Below are positions 10,008 through 19,389 of a DNA stretch of 64,000 nt, piece after piece. Source of the DNA: Acinetobacter sp. ASP199 (GTDB taxonomy: Bacteria; Pseudomonadota; Gammaproteobacteria; Pseudomonadales; Moraxellaceae); the NCBI RefSeq assembly GCF_022700675.1, contig NZ_CP062182.1:1860001-1924000 (forward strand), read 5' to 3'. The position numbers and the translations under genes are program-made. A model generated the notes under the pieces. The model was given only the letters and a program-made list of their open reading frames with translations, was not told the origin of the DNA and did no database searches. Position 1 is the stretch's first letter. The number at the start of each line of letters is the position of its first letter.

Positions 10008-10571
10008 ATGAGCTTGATTAATACTGAAGTTAAACCATTTAAAGCAACTGCTTTCCACAATGGTCAATTTGTTGAAGTTACTGAAGCTGACCTTAAAGGC
10101 AAATGGTCTGTAGTATTCTTCTACCCAGCTGACTTCACTTTTGTTTGCCCAACTGAACTTGGTGACCTTGCTGACAACTACGCTGAATTCCAAAAACTAG
10201 GCGTGGAAATCTACGGTGTTTCTACTGACACTCACTTCACTCACAAAGCTTGGCACGACACTTCTGACGTAATTGGTAAAATTCAGTACCCATTAATCGG
10301 CGATCCAACTTGGACTCTTTCTAAAAACTTCGAAGTTCTAATCGAAGCTGACGGCCTTGCTGACCGTGGTACTTTCGTTATCGATCCAGAAGGTAAAATC
10401 CAAATCGTTGAAATCAACGCTGGTGGTATCGGCCGTGATGCTCAAGAACTTCTTCGTAAAGTTAAAGCGGCTCAGTACGTACACGCTCACCCAGGCGAAG
10501 TTTGCCCAGCTAAATGGAAAGAAGGCGACGCTACTCTTGCTCCTTCAATCGACCTAGTTGGTAAAATCTAA
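10008..10571 (+). CDS. ahpC: alkyl hydroperoxide reductase subunit C (2-Cys peroxiredoxin)
   Basis: 187 residues, the usual length. The peroxidatic Cys47 is in [10 protein letters not shown] and the resolving Cys is in [10 protein letters not shown] near residue 166. AhpC reduces H2O2 and organic peroxides in the cytoplasm and is recycled by AhpF. I chose the third in-frame ATG (10008) because GGAGA at 9999-10003 is correctly placed for it and because MSLINTEV matches the family N-terminus. ATGs at 9996 and 10005 are alternatives. The gene has its own terminator. ahpF lies about 2.5 kb downstream, separated by unrelated genes, not directly adjacent. Confidence 0.97.
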   Translation: MSLINTEVKPFKATAFHNGQFVEVTEADLKGKWSVVFFYPADFTFVCPTELGDLADNYAEFQKLGVEIYGVSTDTHFTHKAWHDTSDVIGKIQYPLIGDPTWTLSKNFEVLIEADGLADRGTFVIDPEGKIQIVEINAGGIGRDAQELLRKVKAAQYVHAHPGEVCPAKWKEGDATLAPSIDLVGKI

Positions 10572-10594
10572 TCTGTATTAGATTGTAGTGATTG

Positions 10595-10623
10595 AAAAAG
10601 CCACGCATTTGCGTGGCTTTTTT
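10595..10623. terminator. rho-independent terminator of ahpC (bidirectional)
   Basis: A-run, then arms GCCACGC and GCGTGGC with loop ATTT, then a T-run. It lies between convergent ahpC and the metallopeptidase gene. Confidence 0.9.
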
Positions 10624-10635
10624 ATTTGAGCGGTA

Positions 10636-11727
10636 TTAAGCAACTTTACGCTGCACACCGGCTGTGGTCTGAATCACATCATGGATGAATTTCAGTTTCT
10701 GTTGTACGACCGGATTGATTAAGAAAGGATAAAAGTCATCCTGCCCCATACTGCGGTTCAAGCTATTCATGGCAAAGGCTACAGGTAACCAGGCCTGATA
10801 AATTTCCTCAAAGTTACAGGTGTAATAAGGATTAATCCGCTTTGCCAAGGTCATGAACTGATCATCACGTTCTTCCACAACATGGGGGTGGATTTGCATG
10901 CCGAAGGAATCGGCGGTTTCCAGTACATCGACAATATGCAGATAATGTGCCCAAGTTTCTGCCCAATCCTCCCAAGGATGCATGGTGGCATAGGTACTGA
11001 TATAACGCTCCATCCAGTCTGCGGGCGGCCCTTGATGATAATGCCGATCTAAAGCTTCCTGATAATCCATGCGTTCATCACCAAACAGTTGCCGACAAGG
11101 CTCCAGAAATTCGGTGTTATCTACCAGTACATCCCAATAATAATGCCCAATTTCATGCCGGAAATGCCCAAGTAAGGTGCGATAAAGCTCCTCCATATTC
11201 TTGCGTTCCATGGCACGCTCAACATCATCTGCTTCTGCAATATTGAGAGTAATCACCCCATTATCATGTCCTGTCATGATCTTAGGTTCATCGGGACTAT
11301 TCGGATTGGCTTTAAAATCAAAGGCCAAACCAGATTCAGGATTTTCCTGCCGAGACTGCAACGGTAACTTCCAGCGCAATAAGGAATATACCAAGCGATG
11401 TTTTGCGAGTTCAATTCTATGCCAGCGAAGTCGATATTGGGGTTCATTTAAATTGGGAATGACACGATTCAGGCGACAAGCCAGACAGAAATCGTGCGGA
11501 TCTTCTTGCGGAATCACCCAGTTACACACCCCATACTCGGCATTGGAACAATAACGGTATTTGGCCTGTGTATCTGGCTCTGTCAGAATTGATCCATCTG
11601 CATTAGGCTCGAGCGCCACCATCAGCATGGTCGAGCTATCAAATCCCAGCATGTGTTGACATGCAGTACAGTAATTATTATCAAAATAAACAGGCTGATG
11701 GCAGTGGGAGCACTTGAATAATTGCAT
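10636..11727 (-). CDS. zinc-ribbon putative zinc-binding metallopeptidase
   Basis: 363 residues. The N-terminus has a rubredoxin-like zinc ribbon (FKCSHCHQPVYFDNNYCTAC), followed by further cysteines in YGVCNW and FCLACRL. The middle has the zinc-protease motif HEIGHYYWD, about residues 190-198, with a downstream WAETWAHYLH segment that may supply a third ligand. This architecture matches the family annotated as putative zinc-binding metallopeptidase, whose substrate is not known to me. There is no signal peptide, so it is probably cytoplasmic. It is convergent with ahpC and shares that terminator. Confidence 0.85.
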   Translation of the reverse strand: MQLFKCSHCHQPVYFDNNYCTACQHMLGFDSSTMLMVALEPNADGSILTEPDTQAKYRYCSNAEYGVCNWVIPQEDPHDFCLACRLNRVIPNLNEPQYRLRWHRIELAKHRLVYSLLRWKLPLQSRQENPESGLAFDFKANPNSPDEPKIMTGHDNGVITLNIAEADDVERAMERKNMEELYRTLLGHFRHEIGHYYWDVLVDNTEFLEPCRQLFGDERMDYQEALDRHYHQGPPADWMERYISTYATMHPWEDWAETWAHYLHIVDVLETADSFGMQIHPHVVEERDDQFMTLAKRINPYYTCNFEEIYQAWLPVAFAMNSLNRSMGQDDFYPFLINPVVQQKLKFIHDVIQTTAGVQRKVA

Positions 11728-12037
11728 GTGGAAATAACTCTGCTTCGTTCTTGTTTTCCCTTCATCTTAAAGTAGTTTTTTTGACCTACCTTAAATTTTT
11801 TGTAGCGTTTTCTTGCAACAGGTATCAAGAGTTTGCATGTTTTTGCTTAATGGAAATGTATCGTTTCTTGATAAGGATTTTGTTATGAGTTATTGATTGA
11901 ATTGATCATCTTGGAAAGGCTGAGAAAGAGACCAAATTTACAAAGCAACTATATAGAACTCAGTGCCCTTGGATTAAGTTCAAGAGATAGATCAATAAGA
12001 ATAAAATCTAAATCTTCCTGTCTATTGGAGGTGCAGT
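11728..12037. other. intergenic region; no gene seen
   Basis: 310 bp, AT-rich. A 60-codon frame at 11893-12075 overlaps the start of the KTSC gene and has no family features, so I left it out. It should hold the divergent promoters of the metallopeptidase and KTSC genes. Confidence 0.4.
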
Positions 12038-12244
12038 ATGGCTCTACTTTTAACGGTAATTTCCTGGAAATATAATCCTTCAAGCCGCCATCTTAAAATT
12101 TTCTATGACAATGGTTTGACCGAACTCTATCATCCAGTGCCTGAATATATTTATGACAATTTGCTCAGACGTCATGATAAAGCTGCCTTTGTGAAAAAAT
12201 ACCTGGAATATGATCTTAATTTCACCCGGATTTACAGTGATTAA
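12038..12244 (+). CDS. KTSC domain-containing small protein
   Basis: 68 residues. The sequence fits the KTSC pattern: a Tyr/Ser segment (YNPSSRHLKIFYDNG), then VPEYIYDNLLRR, then a short Phe-containing helix (AAFVKKYLE). KTSC is a small domain named for RNA-polymerase- and lysyl-tRNA-synthetase-associated contexts. Its function as a stand-alone protein is unresolved. The ATG at 12038 has GGAGG six bases upstream, which settles the start. The gene is a single unit. A decayed gene lies just downstream on the other strand. Confidence 0.8.
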   Translation: MALLLTVISWKYNPSSRHLKIFYDNGLTELYHPVPEYIYDNLLRRHDKAAFVKKYLEYDLNFTRIYSD

Positions 12245-12281
12245 AACCGGCCATTTACTCAAAACGATTACTGAAAAGTAA

Positions 12282-12599
12282 TCAGAAGAAGCCTGCCCCG
12301 ATGTCGATTGTAGAAAATACAAAACGCTTATCCAGATCGAGCAAGGCCTTAAATACTGTTACCGGCTCTGCATGAGGAAGTACATAATTCACCACCAATG
12401 ACCTGCCCTGCCGCTGCAAAAGTTGCAGCAGGTAGTTCCAATACTCGATATCAGAATCATGCTTGGCATCTAGATGTTATGTACGGATAAGAATAGAGAG
12501 AAACTGCGCCGATTCAGGCTCAATATGACGATAGCACTGCAGCCAGTCGCTCAGGCCTGCGTCATGAGCGCTAAAGCGTGCGTACAATTCACGGACATA
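12282..12599 (-). pseudogene. decayed gene remnant with in-frame stop, function unknown
   Basis: On the minus strand one frame runs about 105 codons from 12599 to the TGA at 12282-12284. A single TAA interrupts it after FLSILIRT. Both halves look like real protein: YVRELYARFSAHDAGLSDW before the stop, and HDSDIEYWNYLLQLLQRQG then FKALLDLDKRF after it. The frame has no start codon, and a stop lies just upstream, so the 5' part has been lost. I do not recognise the family. Because no intact start exists, this is best read as a truncated, inactivated gene. Confidence 0.6.
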
Positions 12600-12654
12600 G
12601 TTTTAAAATGACTTATGTACTCTATGCCCTACTCTCTTATTCAAATGATTATAT

Positions 12655-12873
12655 TTATAGTGCCGTGATCAGTTTAAAGCGCTCTAACTCACGGTCATCA
12701 TCCAAAGTTACCATTTCAGTAAACATGCTGAGTGGACGCACCCAAATTGAATAATCACCATACAGACATTGATAAACCACCAGTTTTTCTTCGGTTTCAC
12801 TATGCGTAGCGACATGCAGGACTTGGTATAATTGACCTTTATAATGCTGATAAATTCCGCGTTGCAGTTCCAT
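12655..12873 (-). CDS. DUF1653 domain-containing protein
   Basis: 72 residues, essentially the whole DUF1653 domain. It starts with RGIYQHYKGQLYQVLHVATHSETEE, continues with VVYQCLYGD and ends with the conserved WVRPLSMFTEMV. The domain is common as a small stand-alone protein in proteobacteria; its biochemical function is unknown. There is no signal peptide. The gene lies between a decayed gene and ahpF, transcribed away from ahpF. Confidence 0.85.
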   Translation of the reverse strand: MELQRGIYQHYKGQLYQVLHVATHSETEEKLVVYQCLYGDYSIWVRPLSMFTEMVTLDDDRELERFKLITAL

Positions 12874-13106
12874 TATTTTACTCGCCAGGTTGAACTCAGC
12901 TGATCTTAACCGAAAATTGCCAAGATACTGCTAAATCACTTGAAAATTCTACTATCAGCCTTATATAAGATTAATATTAATGATGAAATTTTAACAAAAT
13001 CAGTAAATCCGATTGAATAGATGAAAACTACCTGTTTTACCTATTCAAACATTTCACGTAACATGATTTCATCAAATGAATTATTACTCCTCTGGGGAAG
13101 TTAGCA

Positions 13107-14672
13107 ATGTTAGATCAAAATACAACAGCTCAGTTAAAAACCCTCCTAGAACGCCTTGAAGGTCCAATCGAACTGGTTGCAACGATAGATGCTTCGGATA
13201 AATCTGCAAAAATCAAAGAACTTGTAGAGGAAATCGCTGCACTGTCTGATTTGGTGACTGCCCGTTTTGATGGTACTAACAAACGTACACCAAGCTTTGG
13301 TGTGGCAAAAGCCGGTGAACAGCCTCGCGTGTTCTTCGCAGGTTTGCCAATGGGACATGAGTTCACCTCTTTGATTCTGGCATTGTTACAAACATCAGGC
13401 TATGCACCAAAAGTTTCTGCTGAAGTTCTAGAGTCTATTAAAGGCTTAGGTATCAAATCTGACTTTGATGTATTCGTCTCTTTAAGCTGCCACAACTGTC
13501 CAGACGTGGTTCAGGCACTGAACCTGATTGCGATCTATAATCCGGGTACAACCGCAACCATGATTGATGGTGCTTTCTTCCAGGAAGAAGTGGAAGAACG
13601 CAAAATCATGGCAGTGCCAATGGTGTTTCAGGACAATGAACACATCGGTCAGGGTCGTATGACCTTGGAAGAAATCATTGCCAAACTGGATACCGACTCT
13701 GCTGCCAAAGATGCGGAAAAGCTGAATGCCAAAGAAGCATTTGATGTACTGATTGTCGGTGGTGGTCCTGCGGGGAATACCTCTGCCATCTATGCAGCAC
13801 GTAAAGGCATCCGTACCGGGATCGTGGCTGAACGCATGGGCGGTCAGGTCATGGATACCATGGATATTGAGAACTTCACATCAGTGCAAAAGACTCAAGG
13901 TCCTAAGTTTGCTGCCGAGATGGAAGCACACGTCCGTGAATATGGCGTGGATATCATGAACCTGCAACGTGTATCTGACATCAAGGGTGCAGATGAAACT
14001 GAAAATGGTCTGGTTGAAGTCACTTTGGAAAACGGTGCCAAGCTTGAATCTAAAACTGTAATCCTGTCAACCGGTGCACGCTGGAGAGAGATGAATGTTC
14101 CAGGTGAGCAGGAATATAAAACCCGTGGTGTTGCGTACTGTCCACACTGTGACGGTCCATTGTTCAAAGGTAAACGTGTTGCGGTGATTGGTGGTGGTAA
14201 CTCGGGTGTAGAAGCTGCAATCGACCTTGCTGGTATTGTTGAGCATGTCACCCTGGTGGAATTTGATACCAAGCTACGTGCGGATCAGGTACTGCAGGAC
14301 AAATTGAACAGCTTGCCAAATACCACGGTGATCAAGAATGCGTTATCAACAGAAGTGGTTGGTGATGGTTCACAGGTGACGGCTCTTAAATACAAAGACC
14401 GCGCGACTGATGAAGAACATACGGTTGAACTGGCAGGGATCTTTGTACAGATCGGTTTGTTACCAAACACGGATTTCTTAAAAGAAACTGCTGTTGAACT
14501 TTCCAACCGTGGCGAGATCGTCATCAATGACCGCAACGAAACCAATGTGAAAGGTGTATTTGCTGCCGGTGACTGTACCACAGTACCTTACAAGCAGATC
14601 ATCATTGCAACGGGTGAAGGCGCGAAAGCATCCCTATCTGCATTTGATTACATTATCCGTTCGGGTCAATAA
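13107..14672 (+). CDS. ahpF: alkyl hydroperoxide reductase subunit F
   Basis: 521 residues, the expected length. The N-terminal tandem thioredoxin-like domain carries a CxxC ([10 protein letters not shown], about 130). A FAD-binding domain with GGGPAGN follows, then the redox disulfide CPHCDGP (about 346) and an NAD(P)H-binding GGGNSGVEA. AhpF passes electrons from NADH to AhpC, which lies 2.5 kb upstream on the same strand. The ATG at 13107 follows GGGGAAG. It has its own terminator, so it is likely monocistronic. I looked for an OxyR-type site by eye and cannot claim one. Confidence 0.98.
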   Translation: MLDQNTTAQLKTLLERLEGPIELVATIDASDKSAKIKELVEEIAALSDLVTARFDGTNKRTPSFGVAKAGEQPRVFFAGLPMGHEFTSLILALLQTSGYAPKVSAEVLESIKGLGIKSDFDVFVSLSCHNCPDVVQALNLIAIYNPGTTATMIDGAFFQEEVEERKIMAVPMVFQDNEHIGQGRMTLEEIIAKLDTDSAAKDAEKLNAKEAFDVLIVGGGPAGNTSAIYAARKGIRTGIVAERMGGQVMDTMDIENFTSVQKTQGPKFAAEMEAHVREYGVDIMNLQRVSDIKGADETENGLVEVTLENGAKLESKTVILSTGARWREMNVPGEQEYKTRGVAYCPHCDGPLFKGKRVAVIGGGNSGVEAAIDLAGIVEHVTLVEFDTKLRADQVLQDKLNSLPNTTVIKNALSTEVVGDGSQVTALKYKDRATDEEHTVELAGIFVQIGLLPNTDFLKETAVELSNRGEIVINDRNETNVKGVFAAGDCTTVPYKQIIIATGEGAKASLSAFDYIIRSGQ

Positions 14673-14687
14673 TCATTTGAATTGAAT

Positions 14688-14717
14688 AAAAAAAGCCTGC
14701 TTCATGCAGGCTTTTTT
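14688..14717 (+). terminator. rho-independent terminator of ahpF
   Basis: A-run, arms AGCCTGC and GCAGGCT, then a T-run, 16 bases after the ahpF stop. Confidence 0.9.
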
Positions 14718-14979
14718 GTTATTTAGAGATCATGTTAAATAGGAGCTATGATGCTTTATTCAAGTAACTGAAACTTTTTAGAGATCATTCTTTCAATCAT
14801 CAGAATCTTTAAATAAATCAAAATTCTTTCTGAATGAAGTATTGTCTGCAATCGCTTACATGATGAGCTTCATTATGCGCTATCGAATACAAACATTTTC
14901 TCACATAATATAAACAAACAATCCAAGATTGATGTTTAAAAATAATAAGCATAAAAACTAGTAAAATAAGGAGAAGAAT
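14718..14979. other. intergenic region; no gene seen
   Basis: 262 bp, AT-rich. Only a purine-rich ribosome binding site (AAGGAGAAG) just before the zinc-ribbon gene is recognisable. Confidence 0.4.
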
Positions 14980-15228
14980 ATGCAGTATCAATATCATTGT
15001 GCATGCTGCAATAAAGCTGTTTCATCTACCGATACTTCATGCCCAAATTGTGGCTCACATAGCATCAGAAGTCCTTATGGTTTCTGGATGTTTTGCCTAC
15101 TGGCCTGCTTGGCTGCAGCAGTGGTGTTTAAAGTGGTTCATGTCTCTTCACAAGATCAACAAGATGTACCCACCAAAGACCCTATTTTTAATGCATTACA
15201 ACTCGAAGTAAAACAACAATCTTCTTAA
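14980..15228 (+). CDS. small zinc-ribbon membrane protein, unknown function
   Basis: 82 residues. The N-terminus carries two CxxC pairs (HCACCNKA and CPNCGSH), which make a probable zinc ribbon. One hydrophobic segment (about residues 37-53, WMFCLLACLAAAVVFKVV) should cross the membrane. The C-terminus is short and polar. The start has AAGGAGAAG at a good distance. I do not recognise a named family; zinc ribbon plus one transmembrane helix is a common layout for small membrane-anchored proteins of unknown role. Confidence 0.7.
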   Translation: MQYQYHCACCNKAVSSTDTSCPNCGSHSIRSPYGFWMFCLLACLAAAVVFKVVHVSSQDQQDVPTKDPIFNALQLEVKQQSS

Positions 15229-15401
15229 CTTAAACAATGATGATTTTCACAGTTTTTTCTCCTCAGGGGCCTGGTATTCAGTATCAGGCCGAATCATTTT
15301 ATAAACACTGATTCTTGCAAGACCAGACATATATCTTAGAAATTCTGCAACACTCTGCCCAGTTGATTTACAATAATACGAGTCTTATAGAGGTTTTGAG
15401 T

Positions 15402-15593
15402 ATGGTGCAGTTAATCCGCAAAGGTGGTTTAAGAGAACGTGCGAACCGCAGCCGCAGTTATCAAGGTTCGGAAAATACAGAAGCTACCTTAAAGCCAAAT
15501 CGTTATAGCGCTTCACAAAAAACAGATGAAAAAAAAGAGGAAACCACTGTTTCCCCTCTTTCGGCTGATCAAAATCTATCTTCTCAGGATTGA
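15402..15593 (+). CDS. small hydrophilic protein, unknown function
   Basis: 63 residues from the ATG at 15402 (MVQLIRKGGLRER). GAGG lies eight bases upstream; a longer frame opens at 15315 without a good binding site. The first third is basic and arginine-rich (RERANRSRSYQG). The rest is charged and low in complexity (TDEKKEETTVS) and probably disordered. It ends six bases before the convergent LysE-type gene. No family recognised. Confidence 0.5.
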   Translation: MVQLIRKGGLRERANRSRSYQGSENTEATLKPNRYSASQKTDEKKEETTVSPLSADQNLSSQD

Positions 15594-15598
15594 AGTTT

Positions 15599-16237
15599 TT
15601 AATTCATTAAAACCAAGGCATCATACCAAAGCCAGATCGCAAAGATCAGGAACAGTAGGCCTGAAATCAAATCAATATAATTCCCTGCGCGTTGATACAG
15701 CACTTTAATTTTTGGTTGCGAGATGAGCAGCATCAGTAATGCAAAAGTTAAAAATGTTTGCAGCGGAATAATTACGGCCAGTTGTGATTTGAGATAATCT
15801 GAAGCTGATGAGCTGAGTGCCAGCGAAAATACACTGCTAAAGTAAATTAATGTTTTGGGATTAGACAGATTGGTCAATAAACCCAAAGTAAAATAATTTT
15901 TCGGCTCATTCATGACTACCTGATCATCGCTGGCTTCATGACGCTGTTTAAATGCCTGTAGTCCACCTTTTAACATCGCCCAGCCCATTTTCGCCAGAAA
16001 CGCTCCACCCACAATCATGAGTACTTGCTGAATCCAGGGAAACTGGTCTATCAGCATAGTAAAGCCAGCCAAGGTCAGCACCACCCAAACGACGATACCA
16101 GCCGAGATACCGGCAATAATTTTCAGGGTATTGGCACGCGTGGTAGAAGCTGCACTTCGTGCAATCAGGAGGACGTCCGGTCCTGGACTCAATTGGGCAA
16201 TAAAATGCAAACCACAGATGGTTAAAAGCAAAGACAT
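15599..16237 (-). CDS. LysE/RhtB family amino-acid exporter
   Basis: 212 residues with about six hydrophobic segments. The N-terminal signature FIAQLSPGPDVLLIARSAAS is typical of the LysE/RhtB superfamily, inner-membrane exporters of amino acids or their derivatives. A middle loop is charged (KQRHEASDDQVVMNEPKNYF) and is followed by the usual GLLTNLSNPKT motif. The substrate cannot be read from the sequence. The gene is convergent with the small protein at 15402-15593 and lies downstream of fxsA on the same strand. A terminator separates it from fxsA. Confidence 0.92.
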   Translation of the reverse strand: MSLLLTICGLHFIAQLSPGPDVLLIARSAASTTRANTLKIIAGISAGIVVWVVLTLAGFTMLIDQFPWIQQVLMIVGGAFLAKMGWAMLKGGLQAFKQRHEASDDQVVMNEPKNYFTLGLLTNLSNPKTLIYFSSVFSLALSSSASDYLKSQLAVIIPLQTFLTFALLMLLISQPKIKVLYQRAGNYIDLISGLLFLIFAIWLWYDALVLMN

Positions 16238-16323
16238 ATTTCTTCTATCAGTGATGACTGAAACTGCTGCATTATAACTTTTGTTTAAATTTTCGCAGTA
16301 CTTTTATCTTAATTTACTCGCAT

Positions 16324-16351
16324 AAAAAAGCCGAATCATAAGATCCGGCTT
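16324..16351 (-). terminator. terminator downstream of the FxsA-family gene
   Basis: On the minus strand AAGCCGGATC pairs with GATTCGGCTT (one G-T pair), followed by a T-run. It ends the fxsA transcript before the LysE-type gene. Confidence 0.75.
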
Positions 16352-16369
16352 CATCTATGTAGATCCGTA

Positions 16370-16936
16370 TTATTTTGGATTTACATCTTTCATTTCAATC
16401 TTTTTCGCTTCTGGCGTCACTTCACGTGCTTCGCCATCAATAATGGTTGAATCACCACGGCCACCGTGCTGGTTTTGCATTTCCTGCATCTGACGCATCA
16501 TTTCTGCGAATGGGTTCTGACCTTGAGCGCCGCCCATATCGCCCATCATGCCACCCATCATTTTTTCCATCATGGCTTGCTGACGTTTCATCATGACTTT
16601 CATCATCGCCGCTTTAAATGCCTGTTGTACAGCTGGGATCAGCATCAACACCGCCAACACGTCAGTAATCAGACCTGGAATCAGCAGGAAGAAACCAGCC
16701 AGAATTTTTGGCAGGTTATTGGTCATGGCCGGATCAGCACTCATCTGGCCCATCTGCATTTGTTGCATCTGCGGCATGAGTCCAATGGAATATTTGCGAA
16801 TCAGGTTCATACCGATAAAGAATGCGGCCACAAACCAGAAAAATACGTACCACATGCTCCCGACGAGGTCGCCCACGCCAATCCACACAAATACTTCCAG
16901 GATTACGCCAGCAAGGATAATAAGAAATAATTTCAT
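16370..16936 (-). CDS. fxsA: FxsA family membrane protein
   Basis: 188 residues. Hydrophobic segments at the N-terminus (FLIILAGVILEVFVWIGVG and MWYVFFWFVAAFFIG) and a central pair around LAGFFLLIPGLITDVLAVL match the FxsA/YtzA layout, including the GLITDVLA motif. FxsA is a cytoplasmic-membrane protein known from phage-exclusion work in E. coli; its normal role is unclear. The C-terminal half is unusual: a methionine- and glutamine-rich stretch (MMKVMMKRQQAMMEKMMGGMMGD) that is presumably cytoplasmic and may be disordered. The gene is divergent from ruvC. Confidence 0.88.
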   Translation of the reverse strand: MKLFLIILAGVILEVFVWIGVGDLVGSMWYVFFWFVAAFFIGMNLIRKYSIGLMPQMQQMQMGQMSADPAMTNNLPKILAGFFLLIPGLITDVLAVLMLIPAVQQAFKAAMMKVMMKRQQAMMEKMMGGMMGDMGGAQGQNPFAEMMRQMQEMQNQHGGRGDSTIIDGEAREVTPEAKKIEMKDVNPK

Positions 16937-17056
16937 GAAAATTAATCTAATCTCTATTCAATAATTAAGGATGTAATCAACTGCTTCATCAGGATCAAGC
17001 TTTTTTGATACGCTTATGTAACAATATGGGCATTATATTATTTTTAAAGTGCAGGC

Positions 17057-17599
17057 ATGTCATTAATTATTGGGATTGACCCAGGTTCACGTCTTACGGG
17101 GTATGGCATTATTCAAAAAGAAGGTTCTAAACTGTCTTTTGTGGATGCAGGTACCATCAGGACGGAAACTGCGGAAATGCCTGAGCGATTAAAGCGAATT
17201 TTTGCCGGGGTTGAACGTATTGTTAAATTCTATGGTCCGACAGAAGCGGCCGTAGAACAGGTATTTATGGCACAAAACCCGGACTCGGCCCTGAAACTTG
17301 GTCAGGCCCGTGGTGCCGCCATTGCAGCATTGGTCAATCTGGATCTGCAAGTCGCTGAATATACGGCACGTCAGATCAAGCAGTCTGTCGTTGGCTACGG
17401 CGCAGCAGAAAAAGAACAGGTACAGATGATGGTCATGAAAATTCTGAACCTGAATATTAAACCGCAACAGGATGCAGCGGATGCCTTGGCTGCGGCGATT
17501 TGCCATGCCCATGCTTCTGGCAGCATGAGCAAGATGGCTGTGTTGAATGCGCTTGGGGGAATGGCACGTGGACGTAGCCGTGTCAGCAGACGTCGTTAA
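17057..17599 (+). CDS. ruvC: crossover junction endodeoxyribonuclease RuvC
   Basis: 180 residues. The first catalytic Asp is in [14 protein letters not shown]. The second acidic residue is in [24 protein letters not shown], and the C-terminal acidic pair is in [14 protein letters not shown]. RuvC cuts Holliday junctions as part of the RuvABC resolvasome during recombinational repair. Here it stands apart from ruvA and ruvB. The stop overlaps the convergent acylphosphatase stop by four bases. The ATG at 17057 is preceded by AGG. Confidence 0.97.
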   Translation: MSLIIGIDPGSRLTGYGIIQKEGSKLSFVDAGTIRTETAEMPERLKRIFAGVERIVKFYGPTEAAVEQVFMAQNPDSALKLGQARGAAIAALVNLDLQVAEYTARQIKQSVVGYGAAEKEQVQMMVMKILNLNIKPQQDAADALAAAICHAHASGSMSKMAVLNALGGMARGRSRVSRRR

Positions 17600-17883
17600 T
17601 CATTAAATGAACGTTTGATCTGAAAATCTTCAAACTGATATTCAGCAGGATTTAATTCAAGTTGCTGAATGTCAGTGACATCCGCATGAATTGGTCCTTT
17701 CTGGCTACGCGAAATGATCTCCTGAATTTTCCTTGCATATCCAACGATTATAGCTTCTACCTGTGCAGTTGGCAGATTCTGTACATAGCCTTTCAATCCC
17801 AGCTCTACGGCCTGAACTGCAAACCAGTTTCGATAGCCTACTTTCTGCACTTTTCCAGAAATAATCAGTTTCACTGCCTGCAT
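17596..17883 (-). CDS. acyP: acylphosphatase
   Basis: 95 residues. The active-site stretch [27 protein letters not shown] contains the catalytic Arg (YRNW) and the family glycine pattern. The conserved catalytic Asn is in YVQNLP. Acylphosphatase hydrolyses carboxyl-phosphate bonds such as that of acyl phosphates. I chose the second of two adjacent ATGs (17883) because GGGAAG is better spaced for it; 17886 is the alternative. It lies just downstream of nnr on the same strand and probably shares its transcript. It overlaps ruvC at the 3' end by four bases. Confidence 0.9.
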   Translation of the reverse strand: MQAVKLIISGKVQKVGYRNWFAVQAVELGLKGYVQNLPTAQVEAIIVGYARKIQEIISRSQKGPIHADVTDIQQLELNPAEYQFEDFQIKRSFND

Positions 17884-17893
17884 CATGACTTCC

Positions 17894-19366
17894 CTAAAGA
17901 TTGACCACTTTATAAATGGCCTGTTTCATGTCCTGTGCCTGTAAACCACGCTGACCATGTTTTGCCAATACATCTCCAGCCAATGCATGTAAAGTCACGA
18001 TTTCATGCAGATGAATATCAGCATGGAACTGGGCTTTCAGACTGGCAATCATACCCGCCAGCACATCCCCCATTCCCCCAGTCCCCATACCCGGATTGCC
18101 AGCAGTACAGATATACAGCTGATCTTCCAGAATTAAACTGCCCGAGCCTTTTAAGACCCACTGTCCTTGAAACTTCTGCTGTAAGGCATGAATGGCTGCT
18201 ATTCGGTCAGCTTCGATTTCTTGAGTTTTAGATTTCAATAAAGTTGCAGCTTCGCCCGGATGTGGGGTGCAATACGTTCGTGCATTCAATTTTTCAGCTT
18301 GCTTTGATAAAAACCAGAGGGCATCTGCATCCAGGACAATTTCCAGTTCTGATTGCTGAAGTGCAGAAAACCAGAATTGATACTGCTGTTCAGCCCAGAG
18401 ATCACGTCCCAGGCCCATGCCAAAACAAACTGCATCTACCTGCTGCAACAGCTGATCACGTTGCTTTTCATCCAGTGCATTTATATCTTTGAGCATGATA
18501 TTCGGTGCTCGGGACAAAATCGCCATATGATGTTTGGCATCACAAATGACAGTCACTTTACCCGCTCCTGCTGCAAATGCAGCTTCGGCCGACATGATTA
18601 CTGCACCGCCCATATCAGCATGACCGCCAATCACCAGTACATGCCCATAACTGCCCTTATGCCCAAAGGCCTGACGCTTTGGTAAATGGATTCGGGTATC
18701 AGATAATTGCGCAACCGGGTTCAATTCAACATCGGCTGGAATGGCAGATATACATTTCACCTGCCCAGCGTAGGTTTGACCCTGGCCGGTAAAGAGGCCG
18801 GCCTTAAATCCGAGTGCCGTATAGGTATAGTCAGCCTGAATAGCGACTGGCAAAGGTTGTCCGGTATTGGCATGCAGACCGCTTGGAATATCTACCGCAA
18901 TTTTCAGTCCTTGTTGCGCATTGATACTTTGAATAATCTGTTGCCATGCGTTATTTAGATCACGGTTGAGGCCTATCCCAAATAACGCATCAATATAGGC
19001 ATCATATTCAGTCTGAAAATCAAAATGCGGATAGACTTTTATGCCTGCATCAATTGCTTCCTGACTGGCCAAAGCCAGATCCAGTGAACCACCCTTTTCC
19101 GCCGCATAAACCTCGACCTGAAAACCCGCCTGTTTCAGATATTTTCCAACCAGATACCCATCTCCAGCATTATTGCCCTGACCACAACAGACCGCGACCT
19201 TTTGCACATTCTTTTGAGCAAATACAGGAATCAGGTGCTGTGTAACTCCCCAAGCAACTTGCTGCATCAGACCATAGGAACTATTGTGCCGGGCAAACCA
19301 GCGCTGCTCCCAGGCTTGAATACTTTGGCTATGATAAACGGGGCTATGGTAAACTTGTTGCTGCAT
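17894..19366 (-). CDS. nnr: bifunctional NAD(P)H-hydrate repair enzyme Nnr
   Basis: 490 residues. The N-terminal half is the YjeF_N epimerase domain (CCGQGNNAGDGYLVGKYL; also VDIPSGLHANTGQPLP). The C-terminal half is the ADP-dependent NAD(P)HX dehydratase, with GHKGSYGHVLVIGGHADMGGA and TPHPGEAATLL, ending in GNPGMGTGGMGDVLAG. The enzyme repairs hydrated NADH/NADPH damage. It is divergent from queG with only 23 bp between starts, so the two genes must share promoter DNA. acyP follows it. Confidence 0.97.
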   Translation of the reverse strand: MQQQVYHSPVYHSQSIQAWEQRWFARHNSSYGLMQQVAWGVTQHLIPVFAQKNVQKVAVCCGQGNNAGDGYLVGKYLKQAGFQVEVYAAEKGGSLDLALASQEAIDAGIKVYPHFDFQTEYDAYIDALFGIGLNRDLNNAWQQIIQSINAQQGLKIAVDIPSGLHANTGQPLPVAIQADYTYTALGFKAGLFTGQGQTYAGQVKCISAIPADVELNPVAQLSDTRIHLPKRQAFGHKGSYGHVLVIGGHADMGGAVIMSAEAAFAAGAGKVTVICDAKHHMAILSRAPNIMLKDINALDEKQRDQLLQQVDAVCFGMGLGRDLWAEQQYQFWFSALQQSELEIVLDADALWFLSKQAEKLNARTYCTPHPGEAATLLKSKTQEIEADRIAAIHALQQKFQGQWVLKGSGSLILEDQLYICTAGNPGMGTGGMGDVLAGMIASLKAQFHADIHLHEIVTLHALAGDVLAKHGQRGLQAQDMKQAIYKVVNL

Positions 19367-19389
19367 TTTTTCTTCCCTGTTCCCGGTTT

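Noticed and set aside
11893..12075. 60-codon frame overlapping the start of the KTSC gene
   Set aside because: It overlaps a well-supported gene with a strong binding site and shows no family features.
12038..12322. 80-codon minus-strand frame opposite the KTSC gene
   Set aside because: It is antisense to a gene with a clear binding site and domain pattern; its product has no recognisable features.
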